Assembly (NCBI RefSeq): GCF_030269765.1
Contig: NZ_BSTX01000001.1
Location: 62,001-126,000, forward strand
Direction of reading: 5' to 3'
From: Actinorhabdospora filicis
GTDB taxonomy: Bacteria; Actinomycetota; Actinomycetes; Mycobacteriales; Micromonosporaceae
Length of the DNA: 64,000 bases
Shown piece by piece: positions 9,315 through 22,916 of this stretch. Below the pieces are notes generated by a model. It saw only the letters and a program-made list of their open reading frames with translations, did not search any database and was not told the DNA's origin. Position numbers and translations under genes: made by a program. Position 1 is the first letter of the stretch. Each line of letters opens with the position of its first letter.

Positions 9315-10505
9315 TCAGGCGCCCACGAACGACCGCAGCGCGTCGGCGCGGTCGGTGGCCTCCCAGGTGAACTCCGGCAGCTCGCGGCCGAAGTGGCCGT
9401 AGGCCGCCGTCGCCGAGTAGATCGGGCGCAGCAGGTTCAGGTCGCGGATGATCGCGGCGGGGCGCAGGTCGAACACGGCCCGCACGGCCTCCTCGATCTT
9501 GGCCGGGTCGACGGTCTCGGTGCCGAAGGTGTCGATGTAGAGGCTGACCGGGTGCGCCTTGCCGATGGCGTAGGCGACCTGCGTCTCGCAGCGCTCGGCG
9601 AGACCGGCGGCCACCACGTTCTTGGCCACCCAGCGCATCGCGTACGCGGCGGAGCGGTCCACCTTGGACGGGTCCTTCCCGGAGAAGGCGCCGCCGCCGT
9701 GGCGGGCGTAGCCACCGTAGGTGTCCACGATGATCTTGCGGCCGGTGAGGCCCGCGTCGCCCATCGGGCCGCCGATCTCGAAGCGGCCGGTCGGGTTGAC
9801 CAGGAGCTTGTAGTCGGCGTGGTCGAGCTCCAGGCTCTCGATCTCCTTGGCGATGACGTGCTCGGCGATGTCCGGCGTCATCAGGGATTCGAGGGAGATG
9901 TCGGGCGCGTGCTGGCTGGACACGACCACGGTGTCCAGGCGGACGGGACGGTGGCCCTCATAGGCGATGGTGACCTGGGTCTTGCCGTCGGGGCGCAGGT
10001 ACGGGACGGTGCCGTCCTTGCGGACCTGGGTCAGGCGGCGCGACAGCCGGTGCGCCAGCGCGATCGGCAGCGGCATCAGCTCGGGGGTCTCGCGGCAGGC
10101 GAAGCCGAACATCATGCCCTGGTCGCCGGCGCCCTGGAAGTCGAGGTCGTCGCCGGAGCCGCCGTCGCGCAGCTCGACGGCCTTGTCCACGCCCTGGGCG
10201 ATGTCGGCCGACTGGGAGCCGATGGACACGCTCACGCCGCAGGACGCGCCGTCGAAGCCCTTCTTCGAGGAGTCGTAGCCGATCCGCAGGATCGTCTCGC
10301 GCACGATGGTGGGGATGTCGGCGTAGGCGTCGGTGGTGACCTCGCCGGCGACGTGGACCTGGCCGGTCGTGATGAGCGTCTCGACCGCCACTCGGCTGGT
10401 GGGATCCCGGTCGAGGAGCGCGTCGAGCACCCCGTCGCTGATCTGGTCGGCGATCTTGTCCGGGTGGCCCTCGGTGACCGACTCAGAGGTGAAAAGGCGT
10501 GCCAC
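9315..10505 (-). CDS. metK: S-adenosylmethionine synthetase
   Basis: Makes S-adenosylmethionine from methionine and ATP in the cytosol. The 396-residue length is standard. Diagnostic segments are the N-terminal [16 protein letters not shown], the methionine-loop hexapeptide GAGDQG and the P-loop-like [19 protein letters not shown] start at 10505 with AAGGAGC six bases upstream. It follows coaBC on the same strand (108-base gap) and has its own terminator. I looked for a SAM riboswitch in the gap and did not see one. Confidence 0.97.
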   Translation of the reverse strand: MARLFTSESVTEGHPDKIADQISDGVLDALLDRDPTSRVAVETLITTGQVHVAGEVTTDAYADIPTIVRETILRIGYDSSKKGFDGASCGVSVSIGSQSADIAQGVDKAVELRDGGSGDDLDFQGAGDQGMMFGFACRETPELMPLPIALAHRLSRRLTQVRKDGTVPYLRPDGKTQVTIAYEGHRPVRLDTVVVSSQHAPDISLESLMTPDIAEHVIAKEIESLELDHADYKLLVNPTGRFEIGGPMGDAGLTGRKIIVDTYGGYARHGGGAFSGKDPSKVDRSAAYAMRWVAKNVVAAGLAERCETQVAYAIGKAHPVSLYIDTFGTETVDPAKIEEAVRAVFDLRPAAIIRDLNLLRPIYSATAAYGHFGRELPEFTWEATDRADALRSFVGA

Positions 10506-10613
10506 GGCGCTCCTTAGGCTGCTGACGTTCTGTCCGGTTCAAAGTCTAGTGCCGCGCGTTCTCCGGAACCCACCGCCACCACCCGTTTAACTCTGCGTAA
10601 CACGCGAGTGGGC

Positions 10614-11846
10614 TCAGTGGACGGTCAGCCCGCGGGCCGCGTCGAGGAGGGCGTCGGCGACGTCCTCTTTGGCCGCGCGCTCCAGGTTCCGGACTCCGCC
10701 GGCCGCGTCGAGGATCGTGACGGTGTTGTCATCGGTCCCGAAGCCGCGGCCCCCGCCCACTTCGTTGAGGACGCTCAGGTCGGCGCGCTTGCGCGTCATC
10801 TTCCCACGCGCGTACTCCAGCGCGGTCGCTCCGGTGGCGGTCTCGGCGGCGAAGGTCACCAGGATCTGCCCGGGACGCTTGGCCGCGCCCAGTTCGGCGG
10901 CGATGTCGGGGTTCTCGGCCAGGGTGATGACCGGGACGGGCTCGCCCGCGGCCTTCTTGATCTTCTGGTCGGCGTAGGCGGCCGGGCGGAAGTCGGCCGG
11001 GGCGGCGGCCATGACGACGATGTCGGCTCCGGCGGCGTGCCGCAGGACGGCCTCGCGCAGCTGCGCGGTCGACTCCACCCGCTCCAGGGTCACCCCGGCG
11101 GGGTCCGGCAGCGCGGTGTTGGCCGCGACGAGCGTCACCGACGCGCCGCGCGCCACGGCCGCGCGGGCGATGGCGTAGCCCTGCTTGCCGGAGGAGCGGT
11201 TGCCGATGAAGCGCACCGGGTCGATGGCCTCGCGGGTACCCCCGGCGGTCACCAGGACGCGGACGCCGGTCAGGTCGGCGGCTCCGGGGCCGCGGCGCAG
11301 GACGCGCGTGGCGGCGGCGAAGATCGCCGAGGGGTCGGGCAGGCGGCCCGGGCCGGTGTCGGCGCCGGTGAGGCGGCCCACGGCCGGGTCGAGCACGATG
11401 GCGCCGCGGCGGCGCAGTGTGGCGACGTTGTCCACGGTCGCCGGGTGCTGCCACATCTCGGTGTGCATCGCCGGGGCGAAGACCACCGGGCAGCGCGCGG
11501 TGAGCAGCGTGTTGGTGAGCAGGTCGTCGGCGATGCCCGCGGCCGCCTTCGCCAGCACGTTGGCGGTGGCGGGGGCGATGACGACGAGGTCGGCGGACTT
11601 GCCGATGCGCACGTGCGGGACCTCGTGCACGTGCTCCCACACCTCGGTGGACACCGGCTGCCCGGACAGGGCCTCCCAGGTGGGGGCCCCGACGAACTTG
11701 AGGGCCGCCGCCGTGGGCACCACGCGCACGCGGTGCCCCGACTCGGTGAACAGCCTCAGCAGCTCACAGGCCTTGTAGGCGGCGATGCCGCCGCCCACGC
11801 CGAGGACGACATTCAGCGGCGCGCTCCCCGCGCCCGGCGACGACAC
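10614..11846 (-). CDS. coaBC: Bifunctional phosphopantothenoylcysteine decarboxylase / phosphopantothenate-cysteine ligase
   Basis: Catalyses two consecutive steps of coenzyme A synthesis. Residues 1-180 are the FMN-binding CoaC domain (GVGGGIAAYKA, and the APATANVLAKAAAGIADDLL-type loop). Residues about 190-410 are the CoaB ligase (VTAGGTREAIDPVRFI, then NRSSGKQG, and the KIKK segment). The 410-residue length is typical. GTG start at 11846, 12 bases from the rpoZ stop, in the conserved actinobacterial order gmk-rpoZ-coaBC-metK. Confidence 0.96.
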   Translation of the reverse strand: MSSPGAGSAPLNVVLGVGGGIAAYKACELLRLFTESGHRVRVVPTAAALKFVGAPTWEALSGQPVSTEVWEHVHEVPHVRIGKSADLVVIAPATANVLAKAAAGIADDLLTNTLLTARCPVVFAPAMHTEMWQHPATVDNVATLRRRGAIVLDPAVGRLTGADTGPGRLPDPSAIFAAATRVLRRGPGAADLTGVRVLVTAGGTREAIDPVRFIGNRSSGKQGYAIARAAVARGASVTLVAANTALPDPAGVTLERVESTAQLREAVLRHAAGADIVVMAAAPADFRPAAYADQKIKKAAGEPVPVITLAENPDIAAELGAAKRPGQILVTFAAETATGATALEYARGKMTRKRADLSVLNEVGGGRGFGTDDNTVTILDAAGGVRNLERAAKEDVADALLDAARGLTVH

Positions 11847-11858
11847 TCGGGAGCGCCG

Positions 11859-12128
11859 TTATTCGGCGCCGTCGGTGCGCTCGGTGATGAGCAGGTCCTG
11901 GTCGATCTCGCGCAGCGCGATCGAGAGGGCCTTCTCCTGCGGGGTGGTCTCGACCAGCGGGCCGACGTACTCCAGCAGGCCCTCGCCGAGCTGGCTGTAG
12001 TAGGCGTTGATCTGCCGGGCGCGCTTGGCGGCGAAGATCACCAGCTGGTACTTCGACGGGGTCTTCTCCAGCAGGTCGTCGATCGGCGGGTTGGTGATGC
12101 CGATGGGGTTCGCAACAGTTCCAGACAC
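11859..12128 (-). CDS. rpoZ: RNA polymerase omega subunit
   Basis: The 89-residue omega subunit that stabilises the beta' subunit of RNA polymerase. The family core is seen in [18 protein letters not shown] followed by [12 protein letters not shown] start at 12128. A 227-base spacer separates it from gmk, enough for its own promoter, although none stands out. Order gmk-rpoZ-coaBC is conserved in actinobacteria. Confidence 0.96.
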   Translation of the reverse strand: MSGTVANPIGITNPPIDDLLEKTPSKYQLVIFAAKRARQINAYYSQLGEGLLEYVGPLVETTPQEKALSIALREIDQDLLITERTDGAE

Positions 12129-12355
12129 GTGTGATCAGCCTCGGGTCTCGCTGCGGCGCCGCCGTGACGGCGGGCGCAGAGCAGTGTGGGTAAAACAGCC
12201 GACGAGCGAACGCGGCCGACGGCGCGAAAACGACACCGCCGTCCACGAGCGTACCCAGTGGGAGGGCGATGCCGCCTTCGAAGCGTCGTCGCGTCGAACC
12301 GCCGCCGGTGAGCGGCCGTCCTCGCCGGGACCCTCGCGGGCCGGCGGGGCGGCTC

Positions 12356-12967
12356 TCAGCCGACGTGGTTCCCGTTGGTCACGGGAGCCCTGGTCGGCGA
12401 ACCGAGCAAGCTTACCAACTCGGCCGTGGCCTGCTCGACCGATACGTTCACGATCGTCCGGTCGAACTCGGCCTCGGCGGCCAGCTCCTCCTCGGCCGCC
12501 TTGAGCCGGCGGGCGATCGTCTCCTGGTCCTCGGTGCCCCGGCCGGTGAGCCGGCGCACCAGCTCGTCCCAGCTCGGCGGGGCGAGGAAGACCAGCTGGG
12601 CCTCCGGCATCGAGATCCGGATCTGCCGCGCGCCCTGGAGGTCGACCTCCAGCACCACGGGAAGCCCGGACGCGAGTTGCCGGTCCACCGGCCCGCGCGG
12701 GGTGCCGTACAGGTTGCCGGCGTAGTTGGCCCATTCGAGGAACTCGCCGGAGGCGATGCCTTCCTCGAAGCGGGACCGCTCGTAGAAGTGGTAATGGACG
12801 CCGTCGACCTCTCCGGGACGCGGTTTCCGGGTTGTGGCGCTCACGGAATGCCACACCCACGGATACCGCTCCCGGATAAGGGCTTTCACGCTGCCCTTGC
12901 CGACGCCTGACGGTCCCGACAGGACCGTCAGGCGTGCCGCCATCGGGCGGTGTTCGTCAAAGCTCAC
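12356..12967 (-). CDS. gmk: Guanylate kinase
   Basis: Phosphorylates GMP to GDP. The 203-residue protein has P-loop GPSGVGKGS (about 18-26), the GMP-binding loop with [19 protein letters not shown] and the [11 protein letters not shown] strand. GTG start at 12967 gives [13 protein letters not shown]; an internal ATG at residue 9 is an alternative. It lies 20 bases downstream of mihF. Confidence 0.96.
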   Translation of the reverse strand: MSFDEHRPMAARLTVLSGPSGVGKGSVKALIRERYPWVWHSVSATTRKPRPGEVDGVHYHFYERSRFEEGIASGEFLEWANYAGNLYGTPRGPVDRQLASGLPVVLEVDLQGARQIRISMPEAQLVFLAPPSWDELVRRLTGRGTEDQETIARRLKAAEEELAAEAEFDRTIVNVSVEQATAELVSLLGSPTRAPVTNGNHVG

Positions 12968-12987
12968 GGATCGTTTCTACCGGATGC

Positions 12988-13308
12988 CTAAGCTTCGGCT
13001 TGACCGAACTCGGCAAGAAGCGCACGGCGCTGGTGCTCGCCCAGGCCGCGGAGGCGGCGGGACTCGGCGATCTTGAGCTTCTCCATCAGCTGCGCGGCCC
13101 GGACCTTGCCGATACCGGGGAGCGCCTCAAGGACGGCGGACACCTTCATCTTGCCGACGATGTCGTCCTCGATCTTGCCGAAAACTTCGGACAGGGTCGT
13201 GGTGCCCTGCTTGAGCTGTTCCTTCAGCTCCGCACGAGCCTTGCGGGCGGCGGCGGCCTTCTCCAGCGCGGCTGCGCGCTGCTCGGGGCTAAGCGACGGG
13301 AGCGGCAC
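12988..13308 (-). CDS. mihF: Actinobacterial integration host factor
   Basis: A 106-residue nucleoid-associated protein of the mIHF/sIHF family (not homologous to proteobacterial IHF). It has a Lys/Arg/Ala-rich N-terminal helix and a C-terminal helix-two-turn-helix with VLEALPGIGKVRAAQLME, which contains the DNA-backbone-binding GIGK turn. GTG start at 13308 with AAGGAGACC just upstream. It is first of the mihF-gmk-rpoZ-coaBC-metK block. Confidence 0.96.
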   Translation of the reverse strand: MPLPSLSPEQRAAALEKAAAARKARAELKEQLKQGTTTLSEVFGKIEDDIVGKMKVSAVLEALPGIGKVRAAQLMEKLKIAESRRLRGLGEHQRRALLAEFGQAEA

Positions 13309-13452
13309 GAGGTCTCCTTGGGTTGACTAGACATCCGGAGCGGGTGGGGGGCGAGCCCCCGCGAGCCCCGGACCGGGCAGGTTGTTTACCCAGCGCGGGG
13401 AAACCTAGCGGGCACAAGGGGGTTCCCGCAATCCGGGGTGCCCCATCGGTGA

Positions 13453-13477
13453 CCGGTGAACGGCCTGGTTTCACCGG
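13453..13477 (-). terminator. Hairpin over the pyrF stop codon
   Basis: Arms CCGGTGAA (13453-13460) and TTCACCGG (13470-13477) enclose the pyrF stop. It is the only strong hairpin at the end of the pyr operon. It lacks a clear U-run, so termination is tentative. Confidence 0.4.
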
Positions 13478-14394
13478 CGGAGGGCCGTCCGGCATTCCTC
13501 CAGCGTGCGGGCGACGGCCTCCTTGATGGCCGCCGGACTCGGTCCCTGCCGGGCGATTTCGCGGGAATAGGATGGAATTGCCGCCGCCGCGGCGCGACCG
13601 AGGACACGCTTGAGGTCACCCGGCCTTCCACCCTGCGCTCCCATGCCGGGCACCAGGATCGGGCCATTCAATTTCACCAAATCGTGAGCGGAGTCACTCT
13701 GCGGCGACGCGTGTGTGATGCCGTGTGTGTGCTCTCGCACAGCCGCGAAGGAGCCCGTGGTCTCGGCCGGCGCGCCCTTGATGGTGGCCCCGATGACGGC
13801 TCCGATCGAGCCCAGGGGCTCGGCGTCGTCGTTCAGCGCCGCGATATCGTCCACAAGGGACTGAGCCACGGTGCGGCCGTCCTTGAGCTTCGCCCGCTGC
13901 ACCGAGGCGCCCTCGGGGTTGGAGGTCAGCACGAGAACGAACACGCCGCGGTTGTGCGCCTGCGCCAGATCGAACAGGGGCGTGAGCGAGCCGAAGCCGA
14001 GGTACGGGCTGGCGGTGACGGCGTCCACCGACAGCGGGCTGGCCGGGTCGAGGTAGGCGTCGGCGTAGGCGGCCATGGTGGAGCCGATGTCGCCGCGCTT
14101 GGCGTCCAGCAGCAGCAGCGCGCCGGCCGCGCGCGTGTCGGCGATGACCTTCTCCAGCACCGCGATGCCCTTGGAGCCGAAGCGCTCGAAGAAGGCCGAC
14201 TGCGGCTTCACGAAGGCCGCGGTCCCGGCCACGGCCTCGACCATGGTCCGGGAGAAGCGCTCCAGGCCCGCGACGTCGTCGTTGAGGCCCCAGTGGCGCA
14301 GCAGGCCCGCGTGGGGGTCGACGCCCACGCAGAGGGGCCCGCGCTTGGCCAGGGCCTTGTGGGCCTTCGCGCCGAAGGTCTTCTCGTCAGGCAC
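13471..14394 (-). CDS. pyrF: Orotidine 5'-phosphate decarboxylase
   Basis: Last step of UMP synthesis: decarboxylation of OMP. The 307-residue protein is the longer actinobacterial type. It has [12 protein letters not shown] near residue 20 and the catalytic [13 protein letters not shown] strand. The GTG at 14394 is chosen because it overlaps the pyrD stop by 8 bases, consistent with translational coupling. The reading frame is open further upstream inside pyrD, but no family sequence lies there. It is the terminal gene of the pyr operon. Confidence 0.95.
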   Translation of the reverse strand: MPDEKTFGAKAHKALAKRGPLCVGVDPHAGLLRHWGLNDDVAGLERFSRTMVEAVAGTAAFVKPQSAFFERFGSKGIAVLEKVIADTRAAGALLLLDAKRGDIGSTMAAYADAYLDPASPLSVDAVTASPYLGFGSLTPLFDLAQAHNRGVFVLVLTSNPEGASVQRAKLKDGRTVAQSLVDDIAALNDDAEPLGSIGAVIGATIKGAPAETTGSFAAVREHTHGITHASPQSDSAHDLVKLNGPILVPGMGAQGGRPGDLKRVLGRAAAAAIPSYSREIARQGPSPAAIKEAVARTLEECRTALRR

Positions 14395-15464
14395 GGTGAT
14401 CGTCTCCTGTGGGTGTGCCGGGTCGGCTGGCGGCGCCGCGCGCGGCCAGCGCGATCCGGCGGGGAAGGGATGGTCCACTGTAGATAAAGCCGGTGTAGAG
14501 CTGCACCAGGCTCGCGCCCGCGTCGAACATGCGGGCGGCGTCGTCGGGGGTGTCGATGCCGCCGACGCCGATGATGGGCAGCCGCCCGCCGCTCTCGCGG
14601 TGGGCGAAGGCCACCACCTGGCGGGCCCTGGCACCGAGTGGACGCCCGGAGAGCCCGCCCGGTTCCACCGAGCGCGGCCGGTCGCTCTCGGCGACCCCGT
14701 CGCGCGACAGGGTGGTGTTGGTGGCGATGAGCCCGGCCACGCCGGTCTCGCCGCAGACCTCGATGACGTCGGCGACGGCCTTGTCGTCGAGGTCGGGGGC
14801 GATCTTGACCAGGACCGGCTTGGGACGGCCGTTCCCGCCCGGTGTGGTGGCCGCCAGGCGCTCGGTCTCCTCGCGCAGGGCGCCCAGGAGGGTCCGCAGC
14901 TGCCCGGCGTCCTGGAGGCCGCGCAGGCCGGGGGTGTTGGGGCTGGAGACGTTGACCGCGAAGTAGTCACCGAACTCGTAGAGGACCCGCAGGGAGGCCA
15001 GGTAGTCGCCCACGGCCTCCTCCAGCGGCGTCACCTTCGACTTGCCGAGGCTGATGCCGAGCGGGACGCCCGGCCGCGCGCCGTCGGCGAGCCGCGCCGC
15101 CAGGGCCACCGCGCCGCGGTTGTTGAAGCCCATGCGGTTGATGAGGGCGCGGCTCTCGGGGAGGCGGTAGAGGCGGGGCCGGGGGTTGCCCGGCTGGGGC
15201 CGCCAGGTGACGGTGCCGACCTCGACGAAGCCGAAGCCGAGGGCGGGCCAGGCCGCCAGGGCCCGGCCGTCCTTGTCCATCCCGGCGGCCAGGCCGACGG
15301 GGTTGGGGAACTTCACGCCGAAGACGGTGGTGGGGCAGGCGCGGGCGTTGAAGCCGAGGACGGCCTCCCGCAGCCGGGGGCTGCGGGAGACGATCCCGAG
15401 GGCGCGCATGGTGCGCTCGTGGGCGTCCTCGGGGTCGGCGCCGCCGAACTTGAACAGCAGCGGC

Positions 15465-15487
<23 letters not shown>
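14387..15487 (-). CDS. pyrD: Dihydroorotate dehydrogenase (quinone), class 2
   Basis: Oxidises dihydroorotate to orotate with FMN, passing electrons to membrane quinone. The 366-residue protein has the class-2 N-terminal helical extension ([13 protein letters not shown]) and the catalytic-loop region [13 protein letters not shown] with its active-site Ser. The GTG at 15487 is selected because a perfect AGGAGG (minus strand, 15499-15494) lies six bases upstream; a GTG at 15511 is open but has no such site. It overlaps carB by 23 bases. Confidence 0.95.
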
Positions 15488-18814
<3,327 letters not shown>

Positions 18815-18815
<1 letters not shown>

Positions 18816-19936
18816 CAGCGGGCTCCTTCGGCCAGGGTGACGAGCCGGTCGAACAGGTAGTCCGCGTCGTGCGGACCGGCCGCCGCTTCCGGGTGGTACT
18901 GGACGGAGAAGGCGATCGTCTTCCCGTCGCGGGTCAGGCGCAGCCCTTCGACGACGTCGTCGTTGAGGCAGACGTGGCTCACCTCGGCGGTGCCGTAGGG
19001 CGTCTCGACGCTCGGGGCGGCGGGGGCCTTGACGGCGAAGCCGTGGTTGTGGGCGGTGACCTCGACCTTGCCGGTGGCCTTGTCCAGGACCGGCTGGTTG
19101 ATGCCGCGGTGCCCGTAGCGCAGCTTGAAGGTGTCCAGGCCCAGGGCGCGGCCCAGGAGCTGGTTGCCGAAGCAGATCCCGAAGATCGGGGTGCCCGACT
19201 CCAGGAGGCCCTTGATGAGGCTCAGGTCGGCGGTGGCGGGGTCGCCGGGGCCGTTGGACAGGAACACCGCGTCGGGCTTCTGGGCCAGGACCTCGTCGAC
19301 GGTGGAGGAGGCGGGCAGGACGCGGGTCTCGATGCCGCGCTCGGCCATCCGGCGCGGGGTGTTCCGCTTGATGCCGTAGTCGATGGCGGCCACGGTCAGC
19401 ACCGGGTCGCCGGAGGCGGCCGCGACGGTGTAGGGCTCGCGGGTGGTGACGTCGGCGATGAGGTTGGCGCCCGCCATCGGCGGGGAGGCCAGGACCTTCG
19501 CCAGCAGCCGCTGCGGGTTGGTGTCCACACTGGAGATCCCGGCGCGCATGGAGCCGCGCTCGCGCAGGTGGCGGGTGAGGGCGCGGGTGTCCACGCCGCA
19601 GATGCCGACCACGCCCTGGGTGGCCAGTTCGTCCTCAAGGGACCGCTTCGCCCGCCAGTTGGAGGCGATGCGCGAGGGCTGGCGCACGACAAATCCGGCG
19701 ACCCAGACGCGGGCCGACTCGTCGTCCTCGTCGTTGACGCCGGTGTTGCCGATGTGCGGGGACGTCATGGCCACGATCTGGCGGTGGTAGGAGGGGTCGG
19801 TGAGGGTCTCCTGGTAGCCGGTCATGCCGGTGGAGAACACCGCCTCGCCGAGGGTCTCCCCCACGGCGCCGTAGGCCTCGCCGTGGAAGACGCGGCCGTC
19901 CTCCAGCACGAGGATCGCCGGGGCTCGCTTGGTCAT
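18815..19936 (-). CDS. carA: Carbamoyl-phosphate synthase small (glutaminase) subunit
   Basis: Hydrolyses glutamine and channels ammonia to CarB. The 373-residue protein has an N-terminal CPSase_sm domain ([16 protein letters not shown]) and a class-I amidotransferase domain with nucleophile Cys in [10 protein letters not shown] and the His-Glu pair in VQYHPEA. The ATG at 19936 overlaps the pyrC stop in ATGA, so the two are coupled. The frame continues upstream through pyrC as a shadow only. Confidence 0.96.
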
Positions 19937-21231
19937 TTCTGCGCCTTCCCTTCCAGGACGGTGGCTTCGCCGCGGAGGAAGGTCGCCCGCACCGTCGCGG
20001 GGAACGTCATCTGGGCGTACGGGGTGTTGCGGCTGAGGCTGGCCAGCTCGTTCGGGACGACCGTCCAGGACGCCGCGGGGTCGATCAGGGTGAGGTTGGC
20101 GGGGACGCCCGGGGCCGGGTCGAGCCCGTGCCCGTCGAGCCCGGCGATGCGGGCGGGGCGGCGCGACATGCGCTCGGCGACGCCGTCCCAGTCCAGCAGG
20201 CCCGGCTCGACCATCGTCTTCACGACGATCGAGAGGGCGGTCTGCAACCCGAGCATCCCGGGGCGGGCCGCGGCCCACTCGCAGTCCTTGTCCTCGCTGC
20301 TGTGGGGGGCGTGGTCGGTGGCGACGACGTCGATGACGCCCTCGGCCAGGCCGGCGCGCAGGGCCTCGATGTCGGTGTCGGTCCGCAGGGGCGGGTTCAC
20401 CTTGTTGACCGGGTCGTAGGTGGTGGCGCGCTCGTCGGTGAGCAGCAGGTGGTGCGGGCAGACCTCGGCGGTGACCCGCCAGCCCTTGCTCTTGGCCCAC
20501 CGCAGGATCTCCACCGAACCGGCGGTGGAGACGTGGCAGACGTGCAGGCGCGAGCCGACGTGCCCGGTGAGCAGGCAGTCGCGGGCGATGATGGCCTCCT
20601 CGGCCACCGCCGGCCAGCCCGCCAGGCCCAGCTGCGAGGAGAACTCGCCCTCGTGCATCTGGGCGCCCGCGGTGAGCGCGGGCTCCTCGGCGTGCTGGGC
20701 GATGACGCCGTCGAAGGCCTTCACGTACTCCAGGGCCCGGCGCATCATCTTCGGGTCGGCCACGCAGAAGCCGTCGTCGGAGAAGATCCGCACGTTCGCC
20801 GCCGAATCCGCCATCGCGCCCAGCTCGGCCATGTGCTCGCCCTTGAGGCCGACGGTGACGGCGCCGATGGGCTGCACGTCGACGAGCCCGGCGTCGCGGC
20901 CCAGCCGCCACACCTGCTCCACGACACCGGCGGTGTCGGCGACCGGCGAGGTGTTGGCCATGGCGCACACGGCGGTGTAGCCGCCGAGGGCGGCGGCGCG
21001 GCTGCCGGACTCCACCGTCTCGGCGTCCTCGCGGCCCGGTTCGCGCAGGTGGGTGTGCAGGTCGACCAGGCCGGGCAGGGCGATGAGGCCCGTGGCGTCC
21101 AGGACCCGCGCGCCCTCGGGGGCGGTGAGGCCGGTGCCGACCTCGGTGACGACGCCGTTCTCGATGGCGATGTCGGCGGTCTCGCGGCCGACGATCGAGG
21201 CGTTCTGGATCAGCCAGGAATTCACGTTCAC
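19933..21231 (-). CDS. pyrC: Dihydroorotase
   Basis: Cyclises carbamoyl-aspartate to dihydroorotate. This is a 432-residue class-I amidohydrolase with metal ligands in [10 protein letters not shown] (near residue 57), His residues in HVCHVST and ATDHAPHS, and the usual deacetylase-like barrel. GTG start at 21231 overlaps the pyrB stop by four bases (GTGA). A second GTG two codons in is possible. Confidence 0.96.
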   Translation of the reverse strand: MNVNSWLIQNASIVGRETADIAIENGVVTEVGTGLTAPEGARVLDATGLIALPGLVDLHTHLREPGREDAETVESGSRAAALGGYTAVCAMANTSPVADTAGVVEQVWRLGRDAGLVDVQPIGAVTVGLKGEHMAELGAMADSAANVRIFSDDGFCVADPKMMRRALEYVKAFDGVIAQHAEEPALTAGAQMHEGEFSSQLGLAGWPAVAEEAIIARDCLLTGHVGSRLHVCHVSTAGSVEILRWAKSKGWRVTAEVCPHHLLLTDERATTYDPVNKVNPPLRTDTDIEALRAGLAEGVIDVVATDHAPHSSEDKDCEWAAARPGMLGLQTALSIVVKTMVEPGLLDWDGVAERMSRRPARIAGLDGHGLDPAPGVPANLTLIDPAASWTVVPNELASLSRNTPYAQMTFPATVRATFLRGEATVLEGKAQK

Positions 21232-22154
21232 TCCGCGCCCTTCTCACCCGACAGCAGCAGGTACAGCGCCGCCATCCGAACCAGTACTCCATTGGCGACC
21301 TGCTCGACGATCGCCGAGCGCGCCGAGTCGGCGACCTCGGGCGCGATCTCCATGCCCCGGACCATCGGGCCCGGGTGCATGACCAGCGCGTCGTCGGGCA
21401 GCAGCGCCGCACGGCGCAGGTCCAGGCCGTAACGCCGCGAGTACTCGCGCACCGACGGGAAGAAGGAGTCGGTCATGCGTTCACGCTGCACCCGCAGCAT
21501 CATGACGACGTCGGTTTTGGGCAGAATCGCGTCGAAATCGTAGGAGATCCGGGCGGGCCAGGTCTCCACGCCGACAGGCAGCAGCGTCGGCGGCGCCACG
21601 AGGGTGACGTCGGCGCCCAGCGTGCGCAGCAGCAGGACGTTGGAGCGGGCCACGCGGCTGTGCAGGACGTCGCCGACGATGGTGACGCGCAGGCCGTCGA
21701 GGCGGCCCATCCGCTCGCGCATCGTGTAGGCGTCCAGCAGCGCCTGCGTGGGGTGCTCGTGGGTGCCGTCGCCGGCGTTCAGGACGCTCCCGTCGACCCA
21801 CCCGGCGAGCCGGTGCGAGGCGCCGGAGGCGGGGTGGCGGATGACGACGGCGTCGGCGCCCATCGCCTGGAGGGTCCAGGCGGTGTCCTTCAGGCTCTCG
21901 CCCTTGGACACGCTGGAGCCCTTCGCGGAGAAGTTGACCACGTCGGCCGACAGGCGCTTGGCGGCGGTCTCGAAGGAGACGCGGGTGCGGGTGGAGTCCT
22001 CGTAGAAGAGGTTCACCACGGTCCGGCCGCGCAGGGTCGGCAGCTTCTTCACCTCGCGGCCGGTGAGGGCCTGCCCCAACTGGCGGGCGGTGTCGAGCAG
22101 CAGCGTCGCGGTGTCGCGGTCCAGGTCGGCCGCGGAGAGCAGGTGGCGGATCAC
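21228..22154 (-). CDS. pyrB: Aspartate carbamoyltransferase catalytic subunit
   Basis: Transfers the carbamoyl group to aspartate. The 308-residue protein has the carbamoyl-phosphate loop [11 protein letters not shown] near residue 55 and the second-domain segment [14 protein letters not shown] start at 22154 overlaps the pyrR stop by four bases. No pyrI regulatory subunit is present, so this is the unregulated trimeric type, as expected beside pyrR. Confidence 0.97.
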   Translation of the reverse strand: MIRHLLSAADLDRDTATLLLDTARQLGQALTGREVKKLPTLRGRTVVNLFYEDSTRTRVSFETAAKRLSADVVNFSAKGSSVSKGESLKDTAWTLQAMGADAVVIRHPASGASHRLAGWVDGSVLNAGDGTHEHPTQALLDAYTMRERMGRLDGLRVTIVGDVLHSRVARSNVLLLRTLGADVTLVAPPTLLPVGVETWPARISYDFDAILPKTDVVMMLRVQRERMTDSFFPSVREYSRRYGLDLRRAALLPDDALVMHPGPMVRGMEIAPEVADSARSAIVEQVANGVLVRMAALYLLLSGEKGAE

Positions 22155-22717
22155 AGGTCACCTCCGTGCAGGACGACCGCGTCGCGCTCGTCGGTCTCCC
22201 GCAGCAGCACCGAGACCTTCTCGCTGTGCGCGGTGGGGATGTTCTTGCCGACGTAGTCGGCGCGGATGGGCAGCTCGCGGTGGCCGCGGTCGACGAGGAC
22301 GGCCAGCTGCACCTGCAGCGGGCGGCCGATGTCGTAGAGCGCGTTCAGCGCGGCCCGCACGGTGCGTCCCGAATACAGAACGTCATCGACGAGGATGACC
22401 CGGCGGCCGTCGATGCCCCCGGCGGGGACCGACGTCGGGCCCAGCGGGCGCGCGCCGCGCAGCCGCAGGTCGTCGCGGTAGAGGGTGACGTCCAGAGCGC
22501 CGTGCGGAACTTCGACGCCCTCGAAGGAGCGGATGCGCTCGGCGAGCCGGACGGCGAGGGGAACACCCCTGGTGGGAATGCCCAGCAGCGTCACGTCGCG
22601 GGCGCCGCGGGTCTTTTCGAGTATCTGATGCGCGATGCGGTCGACCACGCGACCGATATCGGCGTCTGAGAGCAGCTCTCGGGATGGTCCCGGCGTGTTA
22701 TGGGCACGCTCGACCAT
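22151..22717 (-). CDS. pyrR: Pyrimidine operon regulator / uracil phosphoribosyltransferase
   Basis: RNA-binding regulator of the pyr operon, also with UPRTase activity. The 188-residue protein has the PRPP loop [13 protein letters not shown] (107-119) and a basic segment [14 protein letters not shown] at 22717 has a very strong GAAGGAGG Shine-Dalgarno (minus strand, 22730-22723). A PyrR-type binding hairpin lies immediately upstream, so the gene is probably autoregulated at translation. First gene of the operon. Confidence 0.96.
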   Translation of the reverse strand: MVERAHNTPGPSRELLSDADIGRVVDRIAHQILEKTRGARDVTLLGIPTRGVPLAVRLAERIRSFEGVEVPHGALDVTLYRDDLRLRGARPLGPTSVPAGGIDGRRVILVDDVLYSGRTVRAALNALYDIGRPLQVQLAVLVDRGHRELPIRADYVGKNIPTAHSEKVSVLLRETDERDAVVLHGGDL

Positions 22718-22731
22718 GCCGACCTCCTTCC

Positions 22732-22747
22732 CCGCCTCACTGGACGG
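22732..22747 (-). promoter_or_regulatory. PyrR-binding RNA hairpin abutting the pyrR Shine-Dalgarno
   Basis: On the minus strand the RNA reads CCGUC-CAGUGA-GGCGG: a five-base-pair stem (one G-U) closing the hexaloop CAGUGA. This fits the known PyrR loop consensus CNGNGA, and the wider match to UCCNGNGAGGY is complete. One base separates the hairpin from GAAGGAGG, the pyrR ribosome-binding site. PyrR bound to UMP would be expected to block ribosome access, the translational mode described for mycobacterial pyr operons. Confidence 0.75.
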
Positions 22748-22771
22748 TCCGTTAAAGGTGATCGCCGACGA

Positions 22772-22780
22772 CCCTATCAG
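22772..22780 (-). promoter_or_regulatory. Candidate extended -10 of the pyr operon
   Basis: The minus strand shows TGATAGGGT, an extended -10 (TGnTANNNT), about 55-65 bases upstream of the pyrR ATG. No convincing -35 is present. This would give a short leader containing the PyrR hairpin. Prediction only. Confidence 0.3.
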
Positions 22781-22824
22781 CGCGGTGACAACGGGTTGTG
22801 GCCGGATTACGAGACCTGGGCCAC

Positions 22825-22854
22825 TTGACGCAGCTCACCCCACCCGCCTAACCT
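22825..22854 (+). promoter_or_regulatory. Candidate bldD promoter
   Basis: TTGACG (22825-22830) and TAACCT (22849-22854) are 18 bases apart, fitting the principal actinobacterial sigma factor. The transcription start would fall near 22861, about 56 bases before the bldD ATG. Confidence 0.5.
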
Positions 22855-22869
22855 CACTCTCCGTAGTGA
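22854..22869 (+). promoter_or_regulatory. Palindrome TCACT-n6-AGTGA at the bldD start site, candidate BldD operator
   Basis: TCACT (22854-22858) and AGTGA (22865-22869) form an exact inverted repeat over the predicted transcription start of bldD. BldD is known to repress its own gene through sites built from AGTGA/TCAC half-sites. The half-site order and spacing here differ from the published consensus, so this is a candidate only. Confidence 0.4.
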
Positions 22870-22916
22870 AAACTGGTTTCCCCCAACCTGACAACAAAAG
22901 ACTGGAGTCCTAGTCA

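Noticed and set aside
10506..10613. SAM riboswitch upstream of metK
   Set aside because: The 108-base gap shows no SAM-I, SAM-II or SAM-IV-like helices that I can recognise.
13340..13400. GC-rich hairpins between mihF and pyrF
   Set aside because: Several weak GGGG/CCCC pairings are possible, as expected from base composition; none stands out apart from the one over the pyrF stop.
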